DNA of 16,002 nt from an uncultured Chitinophagaceae bacterium. GTDB lineage: Bacteria; Bacteroidota; Bacteroidia; Chitinophagales; Chitinophagaceae. The DNA lies in the NCBI GenBank assembly GCA_934502905.1, contig CAKSVK010000080.1:1-16002 (forward strand). Direction: 5' to 3'. The notes beneath the pieces are model-generated. The model saw nothing but the letters and a program-made list of their open reading frames with translations, did not search any database and was not told the origin of the DNA. How positions within the stretch are numbered: the first letter of the stretch is position 1; each line of letters begins with the position of its first letter. The position numbers and the translations under genes are program-made. Shown piece by piece: positions 5,276 through 13,371 of the stretch.

Positions 5276-8170
5276 TTAATTTTTTTGATGATTGACTTCG
5301 AGGTTGAGATAATAGCCGGTAAAGCTTTCTTTGCATTTCATTAATGCTTCCGGGGTTCCTTCAAATACAACGGAACCTCCGCCATCGCCACCCTCCGGTC
5401 CGATATCTATAACGTGGTCTGCCACTTTTATTACGTCCAGGTTATGCTCTATCACCAGCACGGTATTTCCCCGGTCGGTCAGCTTGTTCAGTACTGCCAG
5501 CAGGTGCTGTATATCTTCAAAATGCAGTCCTGTGGTGGGCTCATCCAGGATGTAAAATGTTTTGCCGGTATCTTTTTTTGCCAGCTCTGTAGAAAGCTTT
5601 ACACGTTGCGCTTCCCCGCCGCTCAGGGTCACGGCGTTCTGCCCCAGGGTAATGTATCCCAATCCCACATCCTGCAATACCTTTATTTTCCGGTAGAGAT
5701 ATGGCACATTCTGGAAGAACTCCACAGCGTCATCCACCGTCATATTCAGCACGTCGCTGATGGATTTCCCTTTGTAACGGATCTCCAGGGTTTCGCGGTT
5801 ATACCTTTTGCCCTGGCATTTTTCGCAGGGCACATACACATCCGGCAAAAAGTTCATTTCTATTACACGCATACCTCCTCCTTCACAAACATCACAGCGG
5901 CCACCTTTTACATTAAAGGAAAACCTGCCGGCATTGTATCCTCTTATCTTGGCTTCCGGCACGGCAGCAAATAACTGCCTGATCTCCGTGAAGAACCCGC
6001 AATAGGTGGCGGGGTTGCTGCGCGGCGTCCGTCCGATCGGCGACTGGTCTATTTCTATGACCTTATCAATATTTTCCAACCCTTTCACCGAGCTGTATGC
6101 CAGCGGTTGAACCCTTGAATTGTACGCATGCCTGCTGAGGATGGGATACAGGGTTTCATTCACCAGGGTAGATTTTCCGCTGCCGCTGACGCCGGTCACG
6201 ACGATCAGCTTCCCCAACGGGAATTTCACATTTACCTTCTTCAGGTTGTTGCCGCTGGCGCCTTTTATCTCTAATGTTTTGCCGTTACCTTTCCTGCGTT
6301 CCGCCGGCACCTCAATTTTCCGGTGACCGTTAAGGTAAGAAGAGGTCAGTGTATCCAGCTTCAGCAGGTCTTTGGGCTTGCCCTGCGCTACGATACGGCC
6401 GCCATGGTACCCGGCTTTTGGACCGATATCGATGAGATAGTCGGCGGCCATCATGATGTCCTTATCGTGCTCCACCACCAATACGCTGTTGCCGATATCC
6501 CGCAGGTTCTGCAACGCTGCAATCAGCCGCTGGTTATCGTGCTGGTGCAGCCCGATGGAGGGCTCATCCAGTATATAGGTGATCCCCTGCAGCTGCGACC
6601 CGATCTGGGTGGCCAGCCGTATGCGCTGGGACTCGCCGCCGCTCAGCGTCCTGGAAGAACGGTTGAGCGACAGGTAGGTCAGTCCTACATTCAGGAGGAA
6701 ACCCAGGCGTTCCCTGATCTCCTTTAAAATATCCTTTGCAATGGCGTTTTGCTTGTCTGACAAACGGTCTTCAATGCCTTCGAACCACTGGGCCAGTGTA
6801 TTGAGATTAAGTGTGCTCAGCTCCGCAATATTCTTTCCATCTATCTTGAACCAGAGGCTGTCTTTTTTCAGGCGGTCTCCCTGGCAGGCATCACAGGTCC
6901 TCAGCTCCATGAATTGTTCTACCCAACGCTGGATGCCCTCGCTGCTGCTGCCGGCAAACCATCTCTTCAGCTGGTTCACGATCCCTTCAAACTCCGTGGC
7001 ATATATCTGCCCGCCGCTTTGGGACTCATCAAAGTTCAGTACGGCATCTCCTTCCCCGGCTTCATTACCATACAGCAGCAGGTTCATCGCTTTGGGCGGC
7101 AGGTCCTTGACGGGCTTATCCAGGCTGATCTTATTTTTTTTGGCAATTTGCTGTACCTGCTTAAAAATAAAGGCCTCCCTTTCTTCGCCTAACGGAGCAA
7201 TACCTCCTTCGTTGATGCTCAGGTCCGGGTTGGGGATGATGGCGTCCATGCTCACCTGGTATACTGTTCCCAGTCCCTTACACACCGGGCAGGCGCCGTA
7301 AGGAGAGTTAAAAGAAAAACTGTTGGGAGAAGGTTCTTCGTAGGAAAGACCGGTATCCTCACACATCAGGGACCTGGAGTAAGAAGCTTCTTTCAGCTTT
7401 TTAGGACTGTCTTCCGAGGGAGAAACAAACAGCAGGTCTTTGCCCAGGCGTAGCGCATGCTGCACGCTCTGGCTGATCCGCAGCCGGAACGATTCTTCCA
7501 CTTTCAGGCGGTCTACCACCAGTTCAATATCGTGCACCTTGTAGCGGTCTACCTGCATTTTGGGCACCAGGTCCTTTATCTCCCCGTCCACCCGCACTTT
7601 CACAAATCCTTTTTTCCGGATATCTTCAAACAGCTCCCGGTAATGCCCCTTGCGTCCGCGCACCAATGGCGCCAGTATGGAGATCTTCTGTCCCGCAAAG
7701 CGGGAAAAAATATTTTGTACGATCTCTTCCTCGCTCCACTTCACCATTTTTTTACCGGTATTGTAGGAATAGGCTTCTCCCACCCTGGCATACAGCAGCC
7801 GTAAAAAGTCGTATACTTCGGTTACCGTTCCCACGGTAGAACGGGGATTTTTGTTCGTGGTTTTCTGCTCAATGGAGATAACGGGCGAAAGCCCGGTTAT
7901 TTTGTCCACATCCGGCCTTTCCATATCCCCGATGAACTGCCGGGCATAGGCACCGAATGTTTCCATATAACGCCGCTGGCCTTCCGCATATATGGTATCA
8001 AAAGCCAGTGAAGACTTGCCGCTGCCGCTGATACCGGTGATCACCACCAGCTTATTTTTTGGAATATTAATATCCAGGTTCTTCAGGTTATGCACCCTGG
8101 CTCCGAATACTTCTATTTGCTCGTCATGATTGCCGGAAGCAGGTTTGCCGGCTTTTTTCTGTGTAGGCAT
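5276..8170 (-). CDS. uvrA: Excinuclease ABC subunit A (UvrA)
   Basis: This is the damage-recognition ATPase of nucleotide excision repair and loads UvrB onto lesions. The 964 residues contain two complete ABC modules. Walker A1 is GISGSGKSS (46-54), with signature LSGGESQR (509-516) and Walker B YILDEPSIGLH (532-542). Walker A2 is GVSGSGKST (660-668), with signature LSGGEAQR (849-856) and Walker B YILDEPTTGLH (873-883). Zinc-module cysteines include Cys294/297 and Cys426/429, and in the second module Cys759/762 and Cys782/785. I chose ATG 8170. An in-frame extension upstream to 8299 adds 43 residues unlike any UvrA N-terminus and runs across a promoter-like box. The deoxyribonucleotidase gene follows after one nucleotide. 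Confidence 0.98.
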   Translation of the reverse strand: MPTQKKAGKPASGNHDEQIEVFGARVHNLKNLDINIPKNKLVVITGISGSGKSSLAFDTIYAEGQRRYMETFGAYARQFIGDMERPDVDKITGLSPVISIEQKTTNKNPRSTVGTVTEVYDFLRLLYARVGEAYSYNTGKKMVKWSEEEIVQNIFSRFAGQKISILAPLVRGRKGHYRELFEDIRKKGFVKVRVDGEIKDLVPKMQVDRYKVHDIELVVDRLKVEESFRLRISQSVQHALRLGKDLLFVSPSEDSPKKLKEASYSRSLMCEDTGLSYEEPSPNSFSFNSPYGACPVCKGLGTVYQVSMDAIIPNPDLSINEGGIAPLGEEREAFIFKQVQQIAKKNKISLDKPVKDLPPKAMNLLLYGNEAGEGDAVLNFDESQSGGQIYATEFEGIVNQLKRWFAGSSSEGIQRWVEQFMELRTCDACQGDRLKKDSLWFKIDGKNIAELSTLNLNTLAQWFEGIEDRLSDKQNAIAKDILKEIRERLGFLLNVGLTYLSLNRSSRTLSGGESQRIRLATQIGSQLQGITYILDEPSIGLHQHDNQRLIAALQNLRDIGNSVLVVEHDKDIMMAADYLIDIGPKAGYHGGRIVAQGKPKDLLKLDTLTSSYLNGHRKIEVPAERRKGNGKTLEIKGASGNNLKKVNVKFPLGKLIVVTGVSGSGKSTLVNETLYPILSRHAYNSRVQPLAYSSVKGLENIDKVIEIDQSPIGRTPRSNPATYCGFFTEIRQLFAAVPEAKIRGYNAGRFSFNVKGGRCDVCEGGGMRVIEMNFLPDVYVPCEKCQGKRYNRETLEIRYKGKSISDVLNMTVDDAVEFFQNVPYLYRKIKVLQDVGLGYITLGQNAVTLSGGEAQRVKLSTELAKKDTGKTFYILDEPTTGLHFEDIQHLLAVLNKLTDRGNTVLVIEHNLDVIKVADHVIDIGPEGGDGGGSVVFEGTPEALMKCKESFTGYYLNLEVNHQKN

Positions 8171-8184
8171 ATAAAAAATGACAA

Positions 8185-8192
8185 CAAATATA
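8185..8192 (-). promoter_or_regulatory. -7 element of the uvrA promoter
   Basis: On the minus strand TATATTTG matches TAnnTTTG exactly and ends 14 nt before the uvrA ATG, so the leader would be only about 8-10 nt. A TTG occurs upstream, but at 26 nt, wider than usual. It supports the downstream ATG at 8170 as the true start. Confidence 0.5.
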
Positions 8193-8237
8193 CTAAATTT
8201 TGTAGTAATTTCTGAAAGCAAGATGTATTCTTCGCAG

Positions 8238-8307
8238 GCGGGTGGCCCGCTATGAGTCGGTGCCCGGTTGAATGACGTAGCTATCCGCCCGGACGACACA
8301 GCCGGGC
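8238..8307. other. GC-rich hairpins between the S46 peptidase gene and uvrA
   Basis: The 210-nt gap between the peptidase stop (8381) and the uvrA start holds two short inverted repeats. One is GCGGG-TGG-CCCGC (8238-8250). The other is GCCCGG (8287-8292) paired with CCGGGC (8302-8307). Neither is followed by a T run on either strand, so they are not standard terminators. They may stabilise the peptidase mRNA 3' end or have no role. Confidence 0.3.
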
Positions 8308-8380
8308 AGGGGCAGAAATCGCCGTGCGGTCAATTTACCCAAAGGAACAACTACCTGTTATTCCACTTTATTACTTTGTA

Positions 8381-10534
8381 CTATTTCCCCTGCTTTTTCG
8401 GATGCACCAGCTTCATTTCCTGTACCAAATGCCCGGCGCCGGCAAACTTATCAATGATAAAAAGTATATAGCGGGCGTCTACCATAATGTTCCGGCAGAT
8501 GGACGGATCGTAGTTGATATCGCTCATGGTGCCTTCCCATACCCGGTCGAAGTTGAGCCCCACCAGGTTGCCCCAGGCATCCAAAGCCGGGCTGCCGGAA
8601 TTACCGCCTGTTGTATGGTTGGAGGCAATAAAACAAACCGGCATTTTACCGTTCACGCCATATGCCCCGTAATCCTTTTTGTGATAAAGGTCGATGAGCT
8701 TTTGCGGTACGTCAAACTCATAGTCGCCGGGAATGTATTTTTCCATGACGCCATCCAGGTATGTATAAAAATCATATTCCACAGCATCCTGGGGGTTGTA
8801 CCCGTTCACCTTACCATAGGTCACCCGCATGGTACTGTTGGCATCGGGATAAAATCTTTTTTCCTTGAATACAGCCATTTGTGCGGTCATGTACTTTTGC
8901 TGCAGCCCGTTCAGCTTTTCCTGCAGATCGTTGACAATGGCAACATTGTTTTCTGCATATAACTTTCCGAGAGAAGATGCCAGCCTTACAGCCGGGTCAG
9001 CCGAAAGGGTAGCAACCGCATCGTCCATGGGCTTTTGGAGCGTGGCTGTAAAATTATTGGGATTCATCAGCAGGCTGCTGCCGAACAGCTCTTTTACCAA
9101 CGCGCTGTTATCGGCCTGTAGTGTGGAAGGTTTAAAAGCCTGCGGCATGGTGCCGGCATACAGGTTCAGCAGAGCGATGGCCACTTCCTGGTCTATATCT
9201 TTATTATAGTCTTTAAAATACTCTTTGCTGTATTCCAGCAGCTCTGCTTTTATCTCTTCGTAGGCGTCTGCGCTTCTTGAGGAGGCATTTATCAATGGTA
9301 TGATACGGGTGCTGAAGGAAAGGAATTCCACGTTCCGCATGGTCTCATTAAAGATATCCCTGTACAGCGCTGGATTTTCAATGGCAACATAAGTATCTGT
9401 CAGCTGCTGCAGCAGGGTCCCGTACTGGCTTTTCCATGCTGCATCAGCATCTACCCTTTTCTGAAAATCTGCTTCATAGGCTTTTCTTTTGGCTACTGCA
9501 TTTGTTTTTTTCAGCCCGAGACTTTCTCCCTGCCATTTTTTCCAGGCATTGGATGTAGAGGCAAATTTGGACGCATATTGTATTTTAATGGCTTCGTCGC
9601 TGCGCATATACCTGTCCGTGATGCTCAGCGCTTTGTCGCGGATCTGGATCTTTGCAGGGTTTTGTTTCTCCAGGATCTGGGCTATGGCAGATGAGTGCAG
9701 GTATTCCTGGGTGCGCCCGGGAAACCCGAATACCATAGTAAAGTCGTTTTTGCTCAATCCGTCCAGGGAAATGCTCAGGGATCTTTTGGGCTTATAAGGC
9801 ACATTATCTTTGGAATAAGCTGCCGGCCGGTTATCCTTATCCGCATAGATCCGCAGGAGCGTAAAATCTCCCGTATGACGCGGCCATACCCAGTTGTCCG
9901 TATCGCTGCCGAACTTACCGATGGAAGAAGGCGGAGCGCCTACGAGGCGTACATCTGAAAAGGTTTCCGTAATGAACAGGAAATATTTGTTGCCTTCAAA
10001 AAAAGGACGGATCAGCACGTTTTGCCAGCTTTCTTTTTTCACTGAAGTCCGTATGCTGTTCAGGTTTTTGTCTACCTGCGACTGCCGTTCTCTTTCTGAT
10101 AAGGCATCGGTGACACCTTCCAGCGCCTGTGCGGTCACATCGTCAATACGGATAATGAAAGTAGCGGTCAGTCCGGGGTTTGCCAGCTCCTCGTTTGGCG
10201 ACGCTGCCCAAAAGCCTTTGTCGATATAGTTGTTCTGCACACTGCTGTGCTGCTGGATCACGCTGTAGGCACAGTGGTGGTTGGTAAGGAGCAACCCTTT
10301 ATCGGAAATTACTTCAGCCGTGCAAAAGCCGCCCAGGCTTACAATAGCATCTTTCAGGCTTCCTTTGCTGACATCATAAATATCTTTTGCGGTTATCTTC
10401 ATCCCCATCTCCCTCATTTCCTTCTCATTCAGGCTGGCCAACAACTGGGGCAGCCACATACCTTCGGTGGCAAATGCGATATTTTTACACCATACCAATA
10501 CCAGCAAGCAAATTCCGGCAAAAATATTCTTCAT
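8381..10534 (-). CDS. dpp11: S46 family dipeptidyl-peptidase, DPP11-type (Asp/Glu-specific)
   Basis: A 717-residue exported serine exopeptidase that removes dipeptides from oligopeptide N-termini, probably in the periplasm. The signal peptide is residues 1-22 (cleavage after IAFA), followed by the mature N-terminus TEGMWLP typical of S46. The likely triad is His87 (LTNHHCAY), Asp223 (RHTGDF) and Ser646 (GGNSGSP). Arg664 in LNFDRVWEG lies 18 residues after the serine, the same offset as Ser655-Arg673 in Porphyromonas DPP11. There the arginine sets preference for Asp/Glu at P1, whereas DPP7-type enzymes carry glycine. The start is ATG 10534, where the signal peptide begins; the reading frame extends 22 codons further without family likeness. 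The gene is divergent from metG. Confidence 0.93.
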   Translation of the reverse strand: MKNIFAGICLLVLVWCKNIAFATEGMWLPQLLASLNEKEMREMGMKITAKDIYDVSKGSLKDAIVSLGGFCTAEVISDKGLLLTNHHCAYSVIQQHSSVQNNYIDKGFWAASPNEELANPGLTATFIIRIDDVTAQALEGVTDALSERERQSQVDKNLNSIRTSVKKESWQNVLIRPFFEGNKYFLFITETFSDVRLVGAPPSSIGKFGSDTDNWVWPRHTGDFTLLRIYADKDNRPAAYSKDNVPYKPKRSLSISLDGLSKNDFTMVFGFPGRTQEYLHSSAIAQILEKQNPAKIQIRDKALSITDRYMRSDEAIKIQYASKFASTSNAWKKWQGESLGLKKTNAVAKRKAYEADFQKRVDADAAWKSQYGTLLQQLTDTYVAIENPALYRDIFNETMRNVEFLSFSTRIIPLINASSRSADAYEEIKAELLEYSKEYFKDYNKDIDQEVAIALLNLYAGTMPQAFKPSTLQADNSALVKELFGSSLLMNPNNFTATLQKPMDDAVATLSADPAVRLASSLGKLYAENNVAIVNDLQEKLNGLQQKYMTAQMAVFKEKRFYPDANSTMRVTYGKVNGYNPQDAVEYDFYTYLDGVMEKYIPGDYEFDVPQKLIDLYHKKDYGAYGVNGKMPVCFIASNHTTGGNSGSPALDAWGNLVGLNFDRVWEGTMSDINYDPSICRNIMVDARYILFIIDKFAGAGHLVQEMKLVHPKKQGK

Positions 10535-10549
10535 AATAAGACTTTTAGC

Positions 10550-10563
10550 GACCGCAGGCGGTC
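10550..10563. repeat. 14-bp inverted repeat upstream of the S46 peptidase gene
   Basis: GACCGC-AG-GCGGTC is a perfect 6-bp inverted repeat with a 2-bp centre, ending 15 nt before the peptidase ATG. A weak -7-like TATCTTCG (10568-10575, minus strand) lies just upstream, so the repeat would fall at or near the transcription start. It could be an operator. The 2-nt loop is too tight for a full RNA hairpin. Confidence 0.4.
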
Positions 10564-10605
10564 TGTACGAAGATAGTAAATGAACAGGATGTGGCTGCAT
10601 TGCGT

Positions 10606-10613
10606 TATTTTTG
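10606..10613 (+). promoter_or_regulatory. -7 element of the metG promoter
   Basis: TATTTTTG matches TAnnTTTG and ends 19 nt before the metG ATG at 10633, giving a leader of about 13-15 nt. A second perfect match, TACATTTG (10623-10630), lies only 2 nt from the ATG and is too close for a normal leader. No -33 TTG is obvious. Confidence 0.45.
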
Positions 10614-10632
10614 CATCCGCTTTACATTTGTT

Positions 10633-12726
10633 ATGAAAGATTATAAGAGAATACTGGTTACAGCGGCATTACCCTATGCCAATGGTCCCGTTCACATCGG
10701 GCACCTGGCGGGTTGTTATTTGCCTGCTGATATATATGTACGTTATCAACGCGCGCAGAAAAGGGATATCAAATTCGTGGGCGGCAGCGATGAGCATGGT
10801 GTGCCCATTACTATACGTGCTTTAAAAGAAGGGGTAAGCCCTCAGGCTATAGTAGATAAATATCATGCTATCATAAAAGACAGCTTCGAAAAGATGGGGA
10901 TATCGTTCGATATCTATTCCCGCACCAGCAACCCCGTGCACCACGAAACCTCGGCTGACTTTTTTAAGAAGTTATATGATAACGGGCTGTTTGAGGAAAA
11001 GGAAACGGAGCAGTATTACGATGAAAAAGCCAATGTATTCCTGGCAGACCGGTACATCACCGGCACCTGTCCTATCTGTGGCAATCCCGGCGCTTACGGC
11101 GATCAGTGCGAAAAATGCGGCTCTTCCCTGAGCCCGGAACAGCTGATCGATCCAAAAAGCACCCTGAGTGATGCCGTGCCGGTGAAGCGGAAAACCAAAC
11201 ACTGGTATTTCCCTTTACAGCACTACGAAGAATGGCTGAAGCAGTGGGTGCTGGAAGAGCACAAGGAATGGAAGAATAACGTATATGGCCAGTGTAAGAG
11301 CTGGCTGGACAGCGGGCTGCAAAGCCGTGCCATGACCCGCGACAGCAGCTGGGGTGTAAAAGTGCCGTTACCCGATGCGGAAGGAAAGGTATTGTATGTA
11401 TGGTTTGATGCGCCCATCGGGTATATCAGCGCTACCAAGGAGCTGACGGATCAATGGGCGGATTACTGGTGTAAAGAAGATACCAAGCTGGTACATTTCA
11501 TCGGCAAGGATAATATCGTATTCCACTGTATCATTTTCCCCGCCATGCTCCGGGCACATGGGGGTTTTGTATTGCCGGATAATGTGCCGGCGAATGAGTT
11601 CCTGAATATTGAGGGCGATAAAGTTTCCACTTCCCGTAACTGGGCCGTATGGGTACACGAGTATATAAAAGATTTTCCCGGGGCGGAAGATGTGTTACGG
11701 TATGTGTTATGCGCGAATGCACCGGAAACCAAGGACAATGATTTTACATGGAAGGATTTCCAGGACCGCAACAACAACGAGCTGGTGGCCATTTTCGGCA
11801 ATTTTGTCAACAGGGCGCTGGTGCTGATGCACAAGCTCTGCGACGGGAAGGTCCCTGTTTTTCATAATGAGATCATTGATGAAAAGGATAAACAGCTGAT
11901 CACCGACCTGCAGCAGGGCGTGGCAAAAATTACAAAAAGCATAGAAGAATACCGTTTCAGGGAAGCGCTGTTTGAAGTGATTGAGCTGTCCCGCAAAGGC
12001 AATAAGTATATGCAGGACAAGGAACCTTGGATCAAGGCAAAAAAAATAACCGAAGGCGGAGAGGTGGCTGTGCTGGCACAAAAAGAAATTGACAACTGCC
12101 TGCACATCAGCCTGCAGCTGACCGCCAACCTGGCCATTCTCATCAATCCGTTCCTGCCGAATACGGCCAGGAAGATGCTGCATATGCTGAAGGTGGTAGA
12201 GAGAATGCTGGATTGGGAAAATGCCGGCAGCCTTAAGCTGCTGAGCGTGGGTTATAGCCTGAGGGCGCCGGAGCTGCTGTTCCGGAAGATCGAGGACAGC
12301 GAGATCGCTGCACAGATCGAAAAGCTGCAGGCCAATTCGCTGCAGCCGGTCGCAAACGCTGTTGCGGAGGTGGCTGCCGAAGCTGCCGTGAACCTGAAGC
12401 CCGAAATAGTGTACGATGATTTCGGCAAGCTGGACCTGAAAGTGGGTACCATTACTGCTGCAGAGAAAGTACAGAAGGCTGACAAGCTGCTGAAGCTGGA
12501 AGTGGATCTCGGCTTTGAAAAGCGTACGATCGTATCAGGTATCGCCTTACATTTTTCACCGGAAGAAATTACCGGCAGACAAGTAGTGGTGGTGGCCAAC
12601 CTGGCGCCACGTAAGATGAGGGGCATAGAAAGCAACGGCATGATACTGATGGCCGAAGACAAAGCCGGAAAGCTGCATTTTGTGCGCCCGGAAAATATGA
12701 TCGAGCCGGGGTCGGGGGTGAGTTAG
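10633..12726 (+). CDS. metG: Methionyl-tRNA synthetase
   Basis: This enzyme charges tRNA-Met with methionine. The 697 residues contain a class I catalytic core. The HIGH motif is HIGH at 21-24 ([15 protein letters not shown]). A zinc knuckle has Cys146, Cys149, Cys159 and Cys162 (CPIC...CEKC). The KMSKS loop appears as KVSTS (330-334), a relaxed form I believe is common in Bacteroidota MetRS. The anticodon-binding helical domain follows, and residues about 590-697 form an EMAPII/Trbp111-like tRNA-binding OB fold ([11 protein letters not shown] to [10 protein letters not shown]). ATG 10633 is chosen because [18 protein letters not shown] is the usual N-terminus. An in-frame GTG at 10591 would add 14 residues running through the promoter-like box. 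Translation ends in tandem stops, TAG TGA. Confidence 0.97.
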   Translation: MKDYKRILVTAALPYANGPVHIGHLAGCYLPADIYVRYQRAQKRDIKFVGGSDEHGVPITIRALKEGVSPQAIVDKYHAIIKDSFEKMGISFDIYSRTSNPVHHETSADFFKKLYDNGLFEEKETEQYYDEKANVFLADRYITGTCPICGNPGAYGDQCEKCGSSLSPEQLIDPKSTLSDAVPVKRKTKHWYFPLQHYEEWLKQWVLEEHKEWKNNVYGQCKSWLDSGLQSRAMTRDSSWGVKVPLPDAEGKVLYVWFDAPIGYISATKELTDQWADYWCKEDTKLVHFIGKDNIVFHCIIFPAMLRAHGGFVLPDNVPANEFLNIEGDKVSTSRNWAVWVHEYIKDFPGAEDVLRYVLCANAPETKDNDFTWKDFQDRNNNELVAIFGNFVNRALVLMHKLCDGKVPVFHNEIIDEKDKQLITDLQQGVAKITKSIEEYRFREALFEVIELSRKGNKYMQDKEPWIKAKKITEGGEVAVLAQKEIDNCLHISLQLTANLAILINPFLPNTARKMLHMLKVVERMLDWENAGSLKLLSVGYSLRAPELLFRKIEDSEIAAQIEKLQANSLQPVANAVAEVAAEAAVNLKPEIVYDDFGKLDLKVGTITAAEKVQKADKLLKLEVDLGFEKRTIVSGIALHFSPEEITGRQVVVVANLAPRKMRGIESNGMILMAEDKAGKLHFVRPENMIEPGSGVS

Positions 12727-12830
12727 TGATTGATCGAAGTTGGGTAATCCGAATACCCGGGCGTGAGCAATATTGAGGTCGGGGAACTGAAGTTTCGAAT
12801 GGGATCCGTTTTGAACGATCTAATGTTAAG

Positions 12831-12938
12831 TCAATTCAATAATGTCTGTTCTTTTTCCGGCAAATTACGCAGATAGGTACTGATTTTATTAAGCTGCTTC
12901 CGCGAAATCTGCGGGCGAATGCCCGGCTGTCTTTCCAT
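12831..12938 (-). CDS. Possible 35-residue ORF or gene remnant downstream of rnpB
   Basis: A short frame starts with ATG at 12938, directly after the rnpB terminator T-run, and ends in TGA at 12831. Its product begins MERQPGIRPQISRKQLNK and ends RNLPEKEQTLLN, which is basic, helix-prone and protein-like in composition. I recognise no family. No promoter or ribosome binding site is evident. It may be a decayed 3' end of a lost gene, a small protein, or chance. The 12727-12830 stretch next to it holds only a weak GGGTA/TACCC inverted repeat and no identifiable gene. Confidence 0.2.
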   Translation of the reverse strand: MERQPGIRPQISRKQLNKISTYLRNLPEKEQTLLN

Positions 12939-12940
12939 AC

Positions 12941-12971
12941 AAAAAGAGGTTGCTTTAAAAAAAGCAACCCC
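12941..12971 (-). terminator. Rho-independent terminator of rnpB
   Basis: On the minus strand GGTTGCTTT pairs with AAAGCAACC (plus-strand arms 48-56 and 61-69 of 12900) around a 4-nt T loop, followed by a run of five T. It begins about 13 nt beyond the 3' end of the RNase P RNA. Confidence 0.88.
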
Positions 12972-12983
12972 TGTAATAATTTA

Positions 12984-13337
12984 CTGCAAGCCTGTAAGCC
13001 GGATTCTGTCGTGTGCTATCATTTATCTGGCTCTTTTATTACTAAAAGAATCTATCTGCTTACCCTCCCCAACAGCTTTCGCGTTCCGGCGGGCCGCCGG
13101 ATGGTTGGGGTATACATAGCATTTCAGCGCACAAGGTTTACCCGTACTACCGGTTACCCGGTAATACCGTGAGCTCTTACCTCGCATTTTCACCCTTATC
13201 CACCTACGGCGGACGGTTATTTTCTGTGGCACTTTCTCCACGCCGGAAGCGTGGCCGGCCGTTAACCGGTATGCTGCCCTTTGCTGTCCGGACTTTCCTC
13301 GGTCTGCCGGAGCAGACCGCGATAGCATAGCTTGCAG
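12984..13337 (-). ncRNA. rnpB: RNase P RNA (bacterial type A-like)
   Basis: This is the catalytic RNA of RNase P, which removes 5' leaders from pre-tRNAs. Conserved blocks are readable on the minus strand. The 5' GAGGAAAGTCCGGAC (about 13286-13300) and the 3' ACAGAATCCGGCTTA (12995-13009) form the P4 core. AAGAGCTCAC (near 13170-13179) belongs to the specificity domain. The P1 helix pairs CTGCAAGC at the 5' end (13330-13337) with GCTTGCAG at the 3' end (12984-12991), and this sets the ends. The length of about 354 nt is normal. It lies 34 nt after the stop codon of the glycosidase-like gene, with its own -7 box between them, and is followed by a strong terminator. Confidence 0.95.
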
Positions 13338-13343
13338 CAACCG

Positions 13344-13351
13344 CAAAGTTA
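13344..13351 (-). promoter_or_regulatory. -7 element of the rnpB promoter
   Basis: TAACTTTG on the minus strand is a perfect TAnnTTTG match. Transcription starting 5-7 nt downstream would begin at about 13337-13339, which agrees with the 5' end set by the P1 helix. No TTG lies at the normal -33 spacing. The box sits 20 nt after the stop codon of the preceding gene. Confidence 0.6.
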
Positions 13352-13371
13352 CACCAATCAAACCGGTTCTA

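Noticed and set aside
5414..5974. Long plus-strand open frames opposite uvrA, also at 6741-7301
   Set aside because: They are antisense shadows of a well-conserved uvrA frame. Their products have no recognisable domain and no start signals.
8238..8307. Terminator of the S46 peptidase gene
   Set aside because: The hairpins lack a T run on the minus strand, so they do not meet the pattern of an intrinsic terminator.
12739..12927. Two similar GAATRCCCGG stretches (near 12749 and 12917) as a repeat family
   Set aside because: The likeness covers only about ten bases with a mismatch and no extended homology, so it is not enough to call a repeat.
13023..13361. Open frame of 112 codons on the minus strand
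   Set aside because: It lies almost wholly inside rnpB, whose conserved core blocks and P1 helix are clear, so the frame is incidental.
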